Origin: Pantoea sp. IMH
GTDB lineage: Bacteria > Pseudomonadota > Gammaproteobacteria > Enterobacterales > Enterobacteriaceae
Assembly: GCF_000599885.1 (NCBI RefSeq)
Contig: NZ_JFGT01000005.1
Location: forward strand, 558,001 to 622,000
Length of the DNA stretch: 64,000 bases
Direction: 5' to 3'
Shown piece after piece: positions 8,713-17,259 of the stretch (positions within the stretch are counted from its first letter, which is position 1; every line of letters begins with the position of its first letter). The position numbers and the translations under genes are program-made. The notes below the pieces were generated by a model. The model did no database searches. It had not been told where the DNA came from and saw nothing but the letters and a program-made list of their open reading frames with translations.

Positions 8713-8750
8713 GGCGCCCGGAGAAAAGGCGCCCGGAGAAAAGGCGCCTC
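8711..8750. terminator. Bidirectional hairpin with internal 15-bp tandem repeat
   Basis: GAGGCGCC (8711-8718) pairs with GGCGCCTC (8743-8750) between the convergent ydcR and ylaC genes. The stretch inside is two exact copies of a 15-base unit (8713-8727 and 8728-8742), each opening with GGCGCC, so the hairpin probably grew by a tandem duplication of its loop. No long T-run follows. Confidence 0.55.
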
Positions 8751-8756
8751 TGGGTG

Positions 8757-9239
8757 TCAGACGGTTGACGCGCGCTGCTGACCCCAGGTCAGACGGTAAA
8801 CGTCGTAAAAATCGACTTCGCCTTTCAGCGACAGCAGTTTTTCAATGCCCTTCTTCACGCTGTCAGGCGCCGTCGGGCTGGCGAGGATCTCCTTCACCGC
8901 GCTCTCAGAAAGCGTACGCACGTAATACCACTCGCCGTAGTAACAGACGCGCAGATCCAGCGTATCGATATCTTCAAACCGGTAGCGCGGATTAACGTCC
9001 ATCAGCATCAGCACGCTCATCACCAGCACAAACAGCGTCGCGCCCCAGAAGGCGGGCCAGCCAAGAAACTCGGTGGTAAAAATCAGCGCCACGGTCAGAC
9101 CATAGCAGAGGTACATGGAGATCCAGAGACCCGGATGATTTTTCAGAAAGGTCAGGCTGAAGCGCGGGCGGTTATCGCGTTTTTCTTCACGATTCAGGGT
9201 GTCAATTTCACGCAGCAGGATTTGTTTGATGTCGTTCAC
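8757..9239 (-). CDS. ylaC: Inner-membrane protein YlaC
   Basis: 160 residues resembling the enterobacterial YlaC family: a charged N-terminus with REEKRDNRPRFS, two adjacent transmembrane helices (about residues 37-80, with the short turn between them), then a cytoplasmic part with NPRYRFEDIDTLDLRVCYYGEWYYVR and FYDVYRLTW. The function is unknown; E. coli YlaC is annotated only as a putative inner-membrane protein. It is convergent with ydcR, sharing the hairpin at 8711-8750, and is probably transcribed alone from the gap after 9240. The identification is from recalled E. coli sequence, with matching length and motif order. Confidence 0.82.
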   Translation of the reverse strand: MNDIKQILLREIDTLNREEKRDNRPRFSLTFLKNHPGLWISMYLCYGLTVALIFTTEFLGWPAFWGATLFVLVMSVLMLMDVNPRYRFEDIDTLDLRVCYYGEWYYVRTLSESAVKEILASPTAPDSVKKGIEKLLSLKGEVDFYDVYRLTWGQQRASTV

Positions 9240-9579
9240 GGTAGCCTCTCTCGTTATGGTTTTCAGTAAACCACAGCGGGTAAAGTTAATACAGACACAG
9301 TTAAGACAATCCGGGCTATAACAGTTAGCGTTTTACCCGTTTTTAGCACACTTTACGTCATTATATCGTGCACATCCGACGGCCTGAGCCAGGTTTTTTT
9401 ACCGGTCCTGTGCGTTCTGGCAAGATGGTCGTATGCAATCGCGCGTCAGTTTGAGTTAAGTCTCAGTAAATAAAAGAGTTATGTGATCTGCGACTGCGCT
9501 TGCAAGTTGCAAGTTAGTTAATAAATGCCACAATTGATCTACATAAAAAGCGCTGCATACGCACCACAGGAGTCGCCGC
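9240..9579. promoter_or_regulatory. Divergent promoter region ylaC / cupin gene
   Basis: 340 bases with no gene. It contains a perfect 15-base palindrome CTTGCAA-G-TTGCAAG at 9499-9513, about 67 bases before the cupin ATG and well placed for an operator. Runs such as TAAAAGAGTTATG and ATAAATGCC give an AT-rich promoter-like stretch, but no consensus promoter pair could be fixed. Confidence 0.4.
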
Positions 9580-10188
9580 ATGGTTACGCATACCGCGAGT
9601 TTACTTAGCATGATGTCATTCGCCGCCGGTACGTTCGCCGCAGGCGCCTCAACCAGCCCGCAATATATGACTTTTCAGCCCACGGTTGGCGTACCGAACA
9701 ACATCCTGCCGCTGATTATCTATCCGCAGGTTGTGCCGGAGGAGGTAGAGGACATTGCCGCCTATTTTGAAACGCAGTTTGGCCGCCATCAGTGGCCGCC
9801 GCGCTGGCGTTATCATGTCTTTCCTTACACGCACTATCATCCCAATACCCATGAGCTGCTGGGCGTGAGCGCTGGCTGGGCGCAAATTCTCTTTGGTGGC
9901 GAAACCGGGCGGGCGGTGACCGTTTACGCCGGAGATGCGGTACTTATTCCGGCGGGCGTGGGGCATCAGCAGCTGGCCGCCAGCGAGGATTTTTTTGCGG
10001 TAGGGGCTTACCCGACCGGGATGGAACCCGACACCAAACGCGACGATCCGGCGGATGTCACCCCGTCATTAAGCAAAATTGCGAAGGTGCCGTTGCCGCC
10101 TTTTGATCCCATTACCGGTGAAGAAGGGGCGGTAACGGAAATATGGCATCCGCTTGCACATCATCAGGCTGACGGGCCGAAGGAGTAG
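9580..10188 (+). CDS. YjlB-type cupin protein
   Basis: 202 residues; ATG 9580 has AGGAG eight bases upstream. A single cupin beta-barrel is visible with both halves of the family motif: motif 1 HYHPNTHELLGVSAG (metal ligands His, His, Glu near residues 88-94) and motif 2 GDAVLIPAGVGHQQL (His near 130). The segment LPLIIYPQVVPEEVEDIAAYFETQFGRHQWPPRWRYHVFPYTHYHP matches the YjlB family of small single-domain cupins, which has no established reaction. The N-terminal 25 residues are hydrophobic and Ala-rich (LSMMSFAAGTFAAGAS) and could be a signal peptide. It probably binds one divalent metal. Its 3' end overlaps the decayed hydrolase on the other strand by 25 bases. Confidence 0.75.
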   Translation: MVTHTASLLSMMSFAAGTFAAGASTSPQYMTFQPTVGVPNNILPLIIYPQVVPEEVEDIAAYFETQFGRHQWPPRWRYHVFPYTHYHPNTHELLGVSAGWAQILFGGETGRAVTVYAGDAVLIPAGVGHQQLAASEDFFAVGAYPTGMEPDTKRDDPADVTPSLSKIAKVPLPPFDPITGEEGAVTEIWHPLAHHQADGPKE

Positions 10189-10640
10189 GGCGATATCCGC
10201 ATCGTCGGACATTGCCCTTTACGATCTGCCGTTTCGGCCAGCCGCAACAGCATGCGATGGCCGATATCGTTATCCCAGTTAAAACTGTTTTGCAGCACCA
10301 CAATGGCGTTTTTATGCCGGATATCCTTGCCGATATAACTGGCGTAGCCGCCAATAAATCCGGACTGACAGACTCGCTGCTGGCCGTTAATCTGATTGCT
10401 CAGCCAGGCCAGCGCCGCTGCATCGTTTTTTGCTGAGGCAACGCGCAGGGTGGTGGCATCTCTTAACGCCCGATCGGGATCGGCATGCCCGCTGCCATTG
10501 AGGTGCGCATCAAGGTAGCTCAGTCGATCGTTGGCGCTGGACCAGAGCGAGGCGGCACCGGTCATATAGCCGGAAAAGTGCCAGTCGGTACCCCTTCTCT
10601 ACGGGCTTGTCAGAAACAGGAAAATCAGCGGAAAAAAGCT
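10164..10640 (-). pseudogene. Remnant of a serine hydrolase / class C beta-lactamase-like protein
   Basis: The open part (10164-10565, about 133 residues) looks like the C-terminal third of a beta-lactamase/esterase-type serine hydrolase: SLWSSANDRLSYLDAHLNG, then GFIGGYASYIGKDIRHKNAIVVLQNS, and IGHRMLLRLAE. The catalytic SxxK and YxN motifs, which sit in the N-terminal part, are absent. The frame reads upstream through TDWHFSGY before it meets a stop, while a different frame gives a plausible preceding segment (SADFPVSDKPVEKG), so a frameshift near 10590 as well as an N-terminal deletion is likely. The 3' end runs 25 bases into the convergent cupin gene. The family call is by eye, and the original substrate is unknown. 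Confidence 0.55.
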
Positions 10641-11089
10641 TACTCATAACGGGGCGCCGAACTGGAAATTTGGACTGCCGCGCGTTTTTTTATGCCTTCA
10701 GTAAGCTCCAGCGTTATTGCCTGCCTCCGGTTTCCTTTCATGCCCGCGATTAAAGCATGCACGCAAGTAAAATTATAATAAAAACAATATCTTATACAAT
10801 GCGCTGTTTTTAACTTGTATTATCACCCGCCGCAAACAAATGCGTTCACCCCATAAATGACAGGGAATATTTACCCTCATTTATGAAAAATAAAAAAATT
10901 AGTTTGCAGGAAAAATTGTGATGCGGTGCCAGAACGGACCTTTGTAACTAGCCGATTTAAAAAGGCATTTTTTTTCATTACTCTGAGGCTAACGGTTAAA
11001 CGGCGGGGTTAATTGATACTCCCTCAGGCGGGGGCCACACTTTCTCACCAGAACCTGGACATCTAGCGATGGACTTACTGGAGGTGAAA
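10641..11089 (+). promoter_or_regulatory. Upstream region of the mdc operon
   Basis: About 450 bases, markedly AT-rich from 10740 to 10990, with no gene. It should contain the malonate-inducible promoter bound by MdcR, but I cannot fix the LysR T-N11-A site or the promoter boxes with confidence. The strong ribosome site GGAGGTG at 11080-11086 ends the region. Confidence 0.4.
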
Positions 11090-12745
11090 ATGTTGTCTGA
11101 ACAAAAGACTGCCCGCGTCTGGGATACGCGCCGGAGTGAAAAACGGCGGCGCATTGAGGCCCTGGGCGTAAACGGCAAAGTGCTTCCCACCGACGATATT
11201 GTCGGCCTGCTGCAAAAGCTCATTCTTCCCGGCGATCGGGTGGTGATGGAGGGGAACAATCAGAAGCAGGCCGATTTCCTTTCGCGCTCGCTGGCTGAGG
11301 TCAATCCCAACATCATTCACGATCTGCATATGATTATGCCGAGTGTGGGACGCAGCGAACATCTGGATATTTTTGAAAAGGGCATCGCCCGTAAACTTGA
11401 TTTCGCCTTCTCTGGCCCGCAGAGCCTGCGCATCTCCCAGCTGCTGGATGATGGCCTGCTCGAAATCGGCGCGATTCATACCTACATTGAGCTCTACTCC
11501 CGACTTTACGTCGATCTGGCACCCAACGTGGCACTCATTGCTGGTTATAAAGCTGACCGTAAAGGCAATCTTTATACCGGGGCCAGCACCGAAGATACGC
11601 CAGCGCTGGTCGAAGCCGCCGCCTTCCATGATGGCATCGTCATCGCGCAGGTCAATGAACTCGTGGATGACGAGTGCGATCTACCCCGCGTGGACATTCC
11701 TGCCTCCTGGATCGATTTTGTAGTGGTGGCCGATAAGCCCTTCTTCATTGAACCGCTGTTTACCCGCGATCCCCGGCTGATCAAACAGGAACATATCCTG
11801 ATGGCGATGCTGGCGATCAAAGGGATCTATGCCGAGCATCAGGTGCAGTCGCTGAACCACGGCATCGGTTTTAATACCGCCGCTATCGAGCTGTTGCTGC
11901 CCACCTACGGCGAGCAGCTCGGCCTGAAAGGCAAAATCTGTAAGCACTGGACCCTCAACCCGCATCCCACGCTGATCCCGGCCATTGAGAGCGGATGGGT
12001 GGAAAGCGTGCACTGCTTCGGCGGTGAGATGGGGATGGAAAACTACGTCGCGGCACGGCCTGATGTCTTTTTCACCGGCGCGGATGGCTCAATGCGTTCT
12101 AACCGCGCGTTTTGCCAGATGGCGGGTCAGTATGCGGTGGATATGTTCATCGGCTCCACCCTCCAGGTTGATGGCCTGGCAAACTCCTCCACCGTTACCC
12201 GTGGTCGTCTTTCCGGCTTCGGCGGCGCGCCCAATATGGGACACGATCCGCATGGCCGGCGTCATGCAACACCCGCCTGGCTGGCGATGATCGATGAGCC
12301 AGACCCGCTGGCCCGTGGCCGCAAGCTGGTGGTGCAGATGGTGGAAACCTTCCAGGCCGGGGGCAAACCGACCTTTGTGGAAAACCTGGAAGCCGTTGAG
12401 GTGGCAAAAGCGACCGGCATGCCGCTCGCGCCAGTGATGATTTACGGCGACGACGTCACCCACGTGCTGACGGAAGAGGGCATCGCCTATCTTTACCGGG
12501 CCAAAACCCTTGAGGAGCGCCGCGCGATGGTGGCCGCTGTTGCCGGTATCACCGATATCGGGCTGGGCGTGGATGCGAAACGTGTGGCGCAGCTCCGGCG
12601 CGAAGGTAAGGTCGCCTTCCCTGAAGATCTGGGTATTCGCCGCACGGAAGCCAGCCGCTCGCTGCTGGCCGCAGGCAGCGTCGCCGATCTGGTGGAATGG
12701 TCGGACGGTCTCTACACCCCACCGCCTAAATTCCGGAGCTGGTAA
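11090..12745 (+). CDS. mdcA: Malonate decarboxylase alpha subunit (acetyl-S-ACP:malonate ACP transferase)
   Basis: 551 residues from ATG 11090, which has GGAGGTG directly upstream; the ATG at 11069 lacks one and would put this SD inside the gene. 551 is also the length I recall for Klebsiella MdcA. In the biotin-independent malonate decarboxylase it swaps acetate for malonate on the ACP subunit, forming malonyl-S-ACP for decarboxylation. Typical segments are LLQKLILPGDRVVMEGNNQKQADFL near the N-terminus, GSTLQVDGLANSSTVTRGRLSGFGGAPNMGHDPHGRRHATPAW in the middle, and TDIGLGVDAKRVAQLRREGKVAFPEDLGI at the end. It is the first gene of an eight-gene cytoplasmic operon and meets mdcB at TAATG. Confidence 0.95.
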   Translation: MLSEQKTARVWDTRRSEKRRRIEALGVNGKVLPTDDIVGLLQKLILPGDRVVMEGNNQKQADFLSRSLAEVNPNIIHDLHMIMPSVGRSEHLDIFEKGIARKLDFAFSGPQSLRISQLLDDGLLEIGAIHTYIELYSRLYVDLAPNVALIAGYKADRKGNLYTGASTEDTPALVEAAAFHDGIVIAQVNELVDDECDLPRVDIPASWIDFVVVADKPFFIEPLFTRDPRLIKQEHILMAMLAIKGIYAEHQVQSLNHGIGFNTAAIELLLPTYGEQLGLKGKICKHWTLNPHPTLIPAIESGWVESVHCFGGEMGMENYVAARPDVFFTGADGSMRSNRAFCQMAGQYAVDMFIGSTLQVDGLANSSTVTRGRLSGFGGAPNMGHDPHGRRHATPAWLAMIDEPDPLARGRKLVVQMVETFQAGGKPTFVENLEAVEVAKATGMPLAPVMIYGDDVTHVLTEEGIAYLYRAKTLEERRAMVAAVAGITDIGLGVDAKRVAQLRREGKVAFPEDLGIRRTEASRSLLAAGSVADLVEWSDGLYTPPPKFRSW

Positions 12746-13623
12746 TGAACAGAGAGCCGTCACTGCAAAGCATCGCTATGCCATCCGCGCAGCGCATCGA
12801 GGTGCCCTCAGCGATGATGGCGGCGCTGGCAACGCGTTGCCTGATTGATGAAGCGCGGCTGAGTCCTAAGCCGGGACTGGTGGACAGCCGGGGCAGCGGT
12901 GCGCATCAGGATCTGACGCTGGCGCTGATGGAGCGTTCCGCCCACAGCCTGCAGCCGACTTTCCAGGCGCTGGCGCTGCACAGCTGGAACCGGCCAGCAG
13001 ACATCGCCCTTCGTCAGACCATCGGCAGATTGGGACGTGAAGGCGAACGGCAGATGATGCAGGCCACAGAGGGCGTGAATACCCACCGTGGCGCTATCTG
13101 GGCGATGGGCCTGCTGGTGAGCGCCAGCGCGATGCTGGCGGGTGAGCGCGCGCCACAGGCGCTGGCTGAGGCTGCCGCGAGCCTGGCACGCATTGCTGAC
13201 GAGGCCGCGCCTAAGCTGTTCAGCAAGGGGTTGCGGGCGAGCCGGCGCTACCGGGTCCCGGGGGCGCGGGAAGAAGCTCAGCAGGGCTTTCCGCATATCC
13301 TTCAACTGGCGCTGCCGCAGCTTATCCGCAGCCGGCACCTTGGAGCATCTGAAAATGAAGCCCAGCTGGATGCGCTGATGGCCATCATGACCTCGCTCAG
13401 CGATACCTGTGTGCTTTCCCGCGCTGGCGCGCAGGGGCTGACCGCCATGCAGGAAGGCGCCCGGCGGGTACTGGCTGCCGGTGGCGTGATGCAGCCCGAA
13501 GGCCAGCAGGCGCTTGCGGCGCTTGATGCACAGATGATCCGGCTTAATGCTTCGCCCGGCGGCGCGGCAGACCTGCTCGCCGCCACCCTGTTTTTAGATC
13601 GCTTAGCCGATCTCCCTTTTTGA
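12745..13623 (+). CDS. mdcB: Triphosphoribosyl-dephospho-CoA synthase
   Basis: 292 residues. CitG/MdcB-type enzyme that builds 2'-(5''-triphosphoribosyl)-3'-dephospho-CoA from ATP and dephospho-CoA, the precursor of the prosthetic group of MdcC. Diagnostic stretches are EARLSPKPGLVDSRGSGAHQDLTLALMERSAHSL, GVNTHRGAIWAMGLL, and SDTCVLSRAGAQGLTAMQ, all conserved in this family. It starts inside the mdcA stop (TAATG), so translation is coupled. The first 20 residues precede the conserved core, so a slightly later start cannot be excluded. Confidence 0.93.
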   Translation: MNREPSLQSIAMPSAQRIEVPSAMMAALATRCLIDEARLSPKPGLVDSRGSGAHQDLTLALMERSAHSLQPTFQALALHSWNRPADIALRQTIGRLGREGERQMMQATEGVNTHRGAIWAMGLLVSASAMLAGERAPQALAEAAASLARIADEAAPKLFSKGLRASRRYRVPGAREEAQQGFPHILQLALPQLIRSRHLGASENEAQLDALMAIMTSLSDTCVLSRAGAQGLTAMQEGARRVLAAGGVMQPEGQQALAALDAQMIRLNASPGGAADLLAATLFLDRLADLPF

Positions 13624-13632
13624 GAGGACGTT

Positions 13633-13935
13633 ATGGAACAGATCACTTTTTCCCTTCCGGCCACGCGGAAGCTCAGCGGTAAAGCGCTGGCTGGCGTGGT
13701 GGGGTCTGGCGATATGGAAGTGCTGTTTGAGGCCGACGACAGCCAGAAGCTCACCGTCAGCCTTACCACCTCGGTGGATAACAGTAACAAACGCTGGCTT
13801 GCGCTGTTTGACCGCCTGAACACCCTGGGCGACCTGCCGTCGGGGCAGATGATCATTCACGATTTTGGGGCCACGCCCGGCGTGGCGAGGATCCGTATTG
13901 AGCAGGTTTTTGAGGAGGTAAGCGATGCGCAATGA
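13633..13935 (+). CDS. mdcC: Malonate decarboxylase delta subunit (acyl carrier protein)
   Basis: 100 residues, ATG preceded by GAGAGGAC. Small ACP of malonate decarboxylase carrying the phosphoribosyl-dephospho-CoA arm; acetyl and malonyl groups ride on its thiol. Ser25 in GVVGSGDMEVL is the attachment site by comparison with the Klebsiella protein. The C-terminal FGATPGVARIRIEQVFEE is typical. It is unrelated in sequence to fatty-acid ACP and is modified by MdcB plus MdcG rather than by a phosphopantetheinyl transferase. It overlaps mdcD by 11 nt. Confidence 0.93.
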   Translation: MEQITFSLPATRKLSGKALAGVVGSGDMEVLFEADDSQKLTVSLTTSVDNSNKRWLALFDRLNTLGDLPSGQMIIHDFGATPGVARIRIEQVFEEVSDAQ

Positions 13936-14761
13936 TCGCAGCTTTATCGAGCTGAAAGCGCGCCAGCGGGCCAGGCTGTTGCTGGATGAGGGTAGCTTTC
14001 GCGAGTTGCTGGATCCCTTTGAGGTGATCATGTCTCCGTGGCTTGGGCCGCAGGGCATCGTGCCGCAGTCCGACGACGGTATGGTGGTCGCCAGAGGCAC
14101 CATCAACGGCCAGCCGGCGGTTGTGGTGGCGATAGAAGGCTCCTTTCAGGGCGGCAGCATGGGGGAAGTCTCCGGGGCCAAAATGGCTGCCGCGCTGGAG
14201 CTGGCGGCGGAAGATAACCGTAACGGCATCAAAACCCAGGCAGTTTTGTGTCTCGAAACCGGCGGCGTGCGGCTGCAGGAGGCCAACCTTGGTCTGGCGG
14301 CCATTGCTGATATTCATGCCGCCATTGTCGATCTGCGCCGCTACACGCCGGTGATCGGCATTATCGCCGGTACCGTTGGCTGCTTCGGCGGCATGTCCAT
14401 TGCGGCGGCGCTTTGCAGCTACCTGATCGTCACCCGCGAGGCGCGTCTGGGGCTGAACGGGCCGCAGGTTATCGAGCAGGAAGCGGGGATTGAAGAGTAT
14501 GACTCGCGTGACAGGCCGTTTATCTGGAGCATGACCGGCGGTGAAACCCGCTACCGCAGCGGTCTGGTTGATATGCTGGTCGAGGACGGTGAACAGGCGG
14601 TGAAAAAAGCGATGAATGAGGCGATTGCCAAAGGGATCCCTGCCCGGCACCGCTCGGACAACTATGACTATTTTCTGCCGCGTCTCAGCCAGTTCGATAC
14701 GCAGAAACAGGCCGATGCACAGCAAATTACGCAGTTATTTGGACGGGAGGAACAAAAATGA
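13925..14761 (+). CDS. mdcD: Malonate decarboxylase beta subunit (malonyl-S-ACP decarboxylase)
   Basis: 278 residues of the crotonase-like carboxyltransferase fold, related to acetyl-CoA carboxylase beta subunits but with no zinc ribbon. With MdcE it decarboxylates malonyl-S-ACP to acetyl-S-ACP and CO2. Visible marks are SFRELLDPFE, IEGSFQGGSMGEVSGAKMAAALELA (oxyanion region), LCLETGGVRLQEANLGLAAIADI and GTVGCFGGMSIAAALCSYLIVT. The start overlaps mdcC, and the stop overlaps mdcE by ATGA, consistent with the two subunits being made in equal amounts. Confidence 0.94.
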   Translation: MRNDRSFIELKARQRARLLLDEGSFRELLDPFEVIMSPWLGPQGIVPQSDDGMVVARGTINGQPAVVVAIEGSFQGGSMGEVSGAKMAAALELAAEDNRNGIKTQAVLCLETGGVRLQEANLGLAAIADIHAAIVDLRRYTPVIGIIAGTVGCFGGMSIAAALCSYLIVTREARLGLNGPQVIEQEAGIEEYDSRDRPFIWSMTGGETRYRSGLVDMLVEDGEQAVKKAMNEAIAKGIPARHRSDNYDYFLPRLSQFDTQKQADAQQITQLFGREEQK

Positions 14762-15558
14762 GCGAATTTATCAGCCGCGGCGATCGGTGGTTAAGCCTGC
14801 TGACCGACAATGCTCCCCGCATGCCCGGCCTTTGCCCTTCCGTGCAGGTCGCTGACGGCATGCTGGACGGCGAACCCGCGCGCTTTATTGCCGTGGTGCC
14901 GGATGCGAATAACCACTATCCGCGCGCCACCAAGGGGGAAGTGGGGCTGCTGGAGGGCTGGACGTTAGCAAAAGTACTGGCGGAAACGCTGGCGGAAGAT
15001 GCGGACAGCGCAACCAAACGCCCGCTGGTGGCGGTTATCGATGTGGCAAGTCAGGCCTATGGTCGTCGCGAAGAGGCGTTTGGCATCCATCAGGCGCTGG
15101 CTGCGGCGGCTGGCGGCTGGGCAAACGCCCGCCTTGCCGGACATCCGGTCGTCGGCCTGATTGTCGGTAAAGCGATGTCGGGCGCCTTCCTGGCTCACGG
15201 CTATCAGGCTAACCGGCTCATCGCCTTCAACGATCCGGGCGTCATGATCCATGCGATGGGGAAAGATGCCGCCGCCCGCATCACGCTCCGCAGCGTCGAG
15301 GCGCTGGAGAAGCTGGCCGAAACCATCCCGCCAATGGCCTATGACATCGCTAACTATAAATCCTTAGGGCTGCTGGAAGATCTGCTGGATATCCAGGATC
15401 CCGATGCCCCTTCGTCTGATGATCTTGCCACAGTACAACAGGCGGTTAAAAAAGCCGTCATCGCTGCGCGCAACGATCCCGGACTGAGCTGCCGGCTGCA
15501 TGCGGAAAACCGCCGCAGCTCGGCGCTGGTGCGCGAAAAAATGCGCGCTGCCTGGTAA
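14758..15558 (+). CDS. mdcE: Malonate decarboxylase gamma subunit
   Basis: 266 residues; partner of MdcD in the decarboxylase heterodimer, related to acetyl-CoA carboxylase alpha/carboxyltransferase subunits. Characteristic parts are VVPDANNHYPRATKGEVGLLEGW, VIDVASQAYGRREEAFGIHQALAAAAGG, GLIVGKAMSGAFLAHGYQANRLIAF and MGKDAAARITLRSVEALEKLAETIPPMAYDI. ATGA coupling with mdcD. A 128-base gap containing a GC-rich hairpin follows before mdcF. Confidence 0.94.
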   Translation: MSEFISRGDRWLSLLTDNAPRMPGLCPSVQVADGMLDGEPARFIAVVPDANNHYPRATKGEVGLLEGWTLAKVLAETLAEDADSATKRPLVAVIDVASQAYGRREEAFGIHQALAAAAGGWANARLAGHPVVGLIVGKAMSGAFLAHGYQANRLIAFNDPGVMIHAMGKDAAARITLRSVEALEKLAETIPPMAYDIANYKSLGLLEDLLDIQDPDAPSSDDLATVQQAVKKAVIAARNDPGLSCRLHAENRRSSALVREKMRAAW

Positions 15559-15585
15559 CACACAACTAAGACAAACCTGCCCGGC

Positions 15586-15623
15586 CCCTTTCTGAGCACG
15601 CGGTTGCGCGCGCCCGGAAAGGG
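15586..15623 (+). terminator. Hairpin between mdcE and mdcF
   Basis: CCCTTTC (15586-15592) can pair with GAAAGGG (15617-15623) around a GC-rich loop. It is not followed by a T-run, so it is more likely a weak attenuator or mRNA-stability element separating the enzyme genes from the transporter and cofactor genes. Confidence 0.4.
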
Positions 15624-15686
15624 AGTCTGTACAAAAAAACATCGTACCTGTGCTATTCGCTTATCTAACGTTTACAGGTGGTATTT

Positions 15687-16640
15687 ATGACTTACGTGAT
15701 TGTTCACGCGCTTGCGCCAATTTTTGTCATTATGTTGCTCGGTTTTTACGCCGGGAAAGCAAAAATGGTGGATAACCGCAACGTCGCTTTGCTGAATATT
15801 TTTGTGATGGATTTTGCCCTGCCAGCCGCGCTCTTTTCCGCGACCGTGCAGACTCCGTGGCTTGGGATCGTTAAGCAAACCCCGCTGATTCTGGTGCTGG
15901 CGATGTGGATCGCCTGGGTGGCGATCTATTTTCTCTGCACCAAGGTGTTTCATAAATCGCCGCAGGATGCTGCTGTACTGACGCTGACGGTCGCGCTGCC
16001 CAACTATGCCGCGCTGGGTTTGCCTATTCTGGGCAGCGTCCTGGGGGAAAACCCTGCCACTTCACTGTCGGTCGCGGTTTCTATTGCCTGCGGTTCCGTG
16101 CTGATGACGCCGTTCTGCCTGATGATTCTGGAGCGTGAAAAGGCGCTGGCAGCCGGTAACGCACAGAAATCGGGCGCCGCCATGCTGCCGGTGCTGATGT
16201 GGCGTTCGCTGACCAAACCGATCGTCTGGGGACCGCTGCTGGGCGTGGTACTTTCCGCACTTGGTATTCATATGCCTGAGATGGTGCTGACCACCATCAA
16301 ACCGCTGGGCCTGGCTGCGACGGCCGCCGCGCTCTTTTTGACCGGCCTGATCCTCTCCGCCCGCCAGCTGAAAATTAACCGGGCAGTTATCGTCGCCAGT
16401 TTGACCAAGCTGATTATCCAGCCGCTGATCGCCTGGGCTATCGTTATCGCGCTGGGCCTGACGGGACAGATTGCCATCACCGCAATCCTGATGATTGCGC
16501 TTTCGGCAGGCTTTTTCGGCGTAGTGTTCGGCAACCGCTTTGGCGTCCAGTCACCGGATGCAGAAGCCGCGCTGCTGATTACCTCTGTCTTGTGTATCAT
16601 TACGTTACCGCTATTTATTTCATTAACCGCAGGGATCTGA
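15687..16640 (+). CDS. mdcF: AEC-family malonate transporter
   Basis: 317 residues, start ATG 15687 with AGGTGG upstream. An auxin-efflux-carrier-family membrane protein with about ten transmembrane helices in two five-helix halves; conserved features include FDFALPAALF-like MDFALPAALFSAT, ALPNYAALGLPILGSVLGE and, in the second half, GFFGVVFGNRFGVQ with the last helix VLCIITLPLFI. In this operon type it is the presumed malonate importer. It lies downstream of the hairpin and one base before mdcG, so it is still part of the operon. Confidence 0.9.
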   Translation: MTYVIVHALAPIFVIMLLGFYAGKAKMVDNRNVALLNIFVMDFALPAALFSATVQTPWLGIVKQTPLILVLAMWIAWVAIYFLCTKVFHKSPQDAAVLTLTVALPNYAALGLPILGSVLGENPATSLSVAVSIACGSVLMTPFCLMILEREKALAAGNAQKSGAAMLPVLMWRSLTKPIVWGPLLGVVLSALGIHMPEMVLTTIKPLGLAATAAALFLTGLILSARQLKINRAVIVASLTKLIIQPLIAWAIVIALGLTGQIAITAILMIALSAGFFGVVFGNRFGVQSPDAEAALLITSVLCIITLPLFISLTAGI

Positions 16641-16641
16641 C

Positions 16642-17259
16642 ATGTCGTTGCAATACCGGGCACACGATCTGATCTGGCTCCGCCATCCGGACGCGCTGCA
16701 GGGCGCGCTCCCGGAATGGGTTTCCAGTCAGTGGCGCACCTCACTACCGCTGGTGGTGCGTCGCGACTGGGATGAGAAGGGGCGCGTGCCTGTCGGGATC
16801 AGAGGATTACGCCGGGAGTTACGTGCGGCGGCCTGGATCGATCCCGCCGCGATCCAGCGTCACCTCGCGCCCGAGGCGCTGAGCGAACGCGATGTGTTGC
16901 TGCAGTCGCCGTTCGTATCCCAGCCGCCGGTGCAGGCAGCGGTACAGCTCGCTCAGCAGTCCTGGCCCTGGCGCTGGGGCATCACGGGCAGCGTGGGGTA
17001 CGCCCTGGCGACAGAAGTGCCGGTACTGCATGGCGACAGCGATCTTGATTTACTTATCCGGAGTCCGGCACCTTTTGCGGAAGAGGAGTTTGACCGCTGG
17101 CAGCAGTTTTGCCAGCGGCTGACCTGCCGCGTGGATACCCAGGTGGAGACGCCTGTAGGGGCTTTTGCGCTGGCGGAATGGCTACGTGACGGACGGGTGA
17201 TGCTGAAAACAAACGAGGGGCCGCGGCTGACTTCGTACCCCTGGGAGGGCGCTGCGTGA
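16642..17259 (+). CDS. mdcG: Phosphoribosyl-dephospho-CoA transferase
   Basis: 205 residues. Nucleotidyltransferase that attaches the MdcB product to Ser25 of MdcC, releasing pyrophosphate. The motif GSVGYALATEVPVLHGDSDLDLLI holds the pair of aspartates (DSDLD) expected to bind Mg2+ in this nucleotidyltransferase fold. It begins one base after the mdcF stop and ends in a GTGA overlap with mdcH, so it is translationally linked to both. Confidence 0.93.
   Translation: MSLQYRAHDLIWLRHPDALQGALPEWVSSQWRTSLPLVVRRDWDEKGRVPVGIRGLRRELRAAAWIDPAAIQRHLAPEALSERDVLLQSPFVSQPPVQAAVQLAQQSWPWRWGITGSVGYALATEVPVLHGDSDLDLLIRSPAPFAEEEFDRWQQFCQRLTCRVDTQVETPVGAFALAEWLRDGRVMLKTNEGPRLTSYPWEGAA

Noticed and set aside
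11069-11089. Upstream ATG for mdcA
   Set aside because: The strong GGAGGTG at 11080-11086 serves ATG 11090, and the 551-residue length fits the Klebsiella enzyme.
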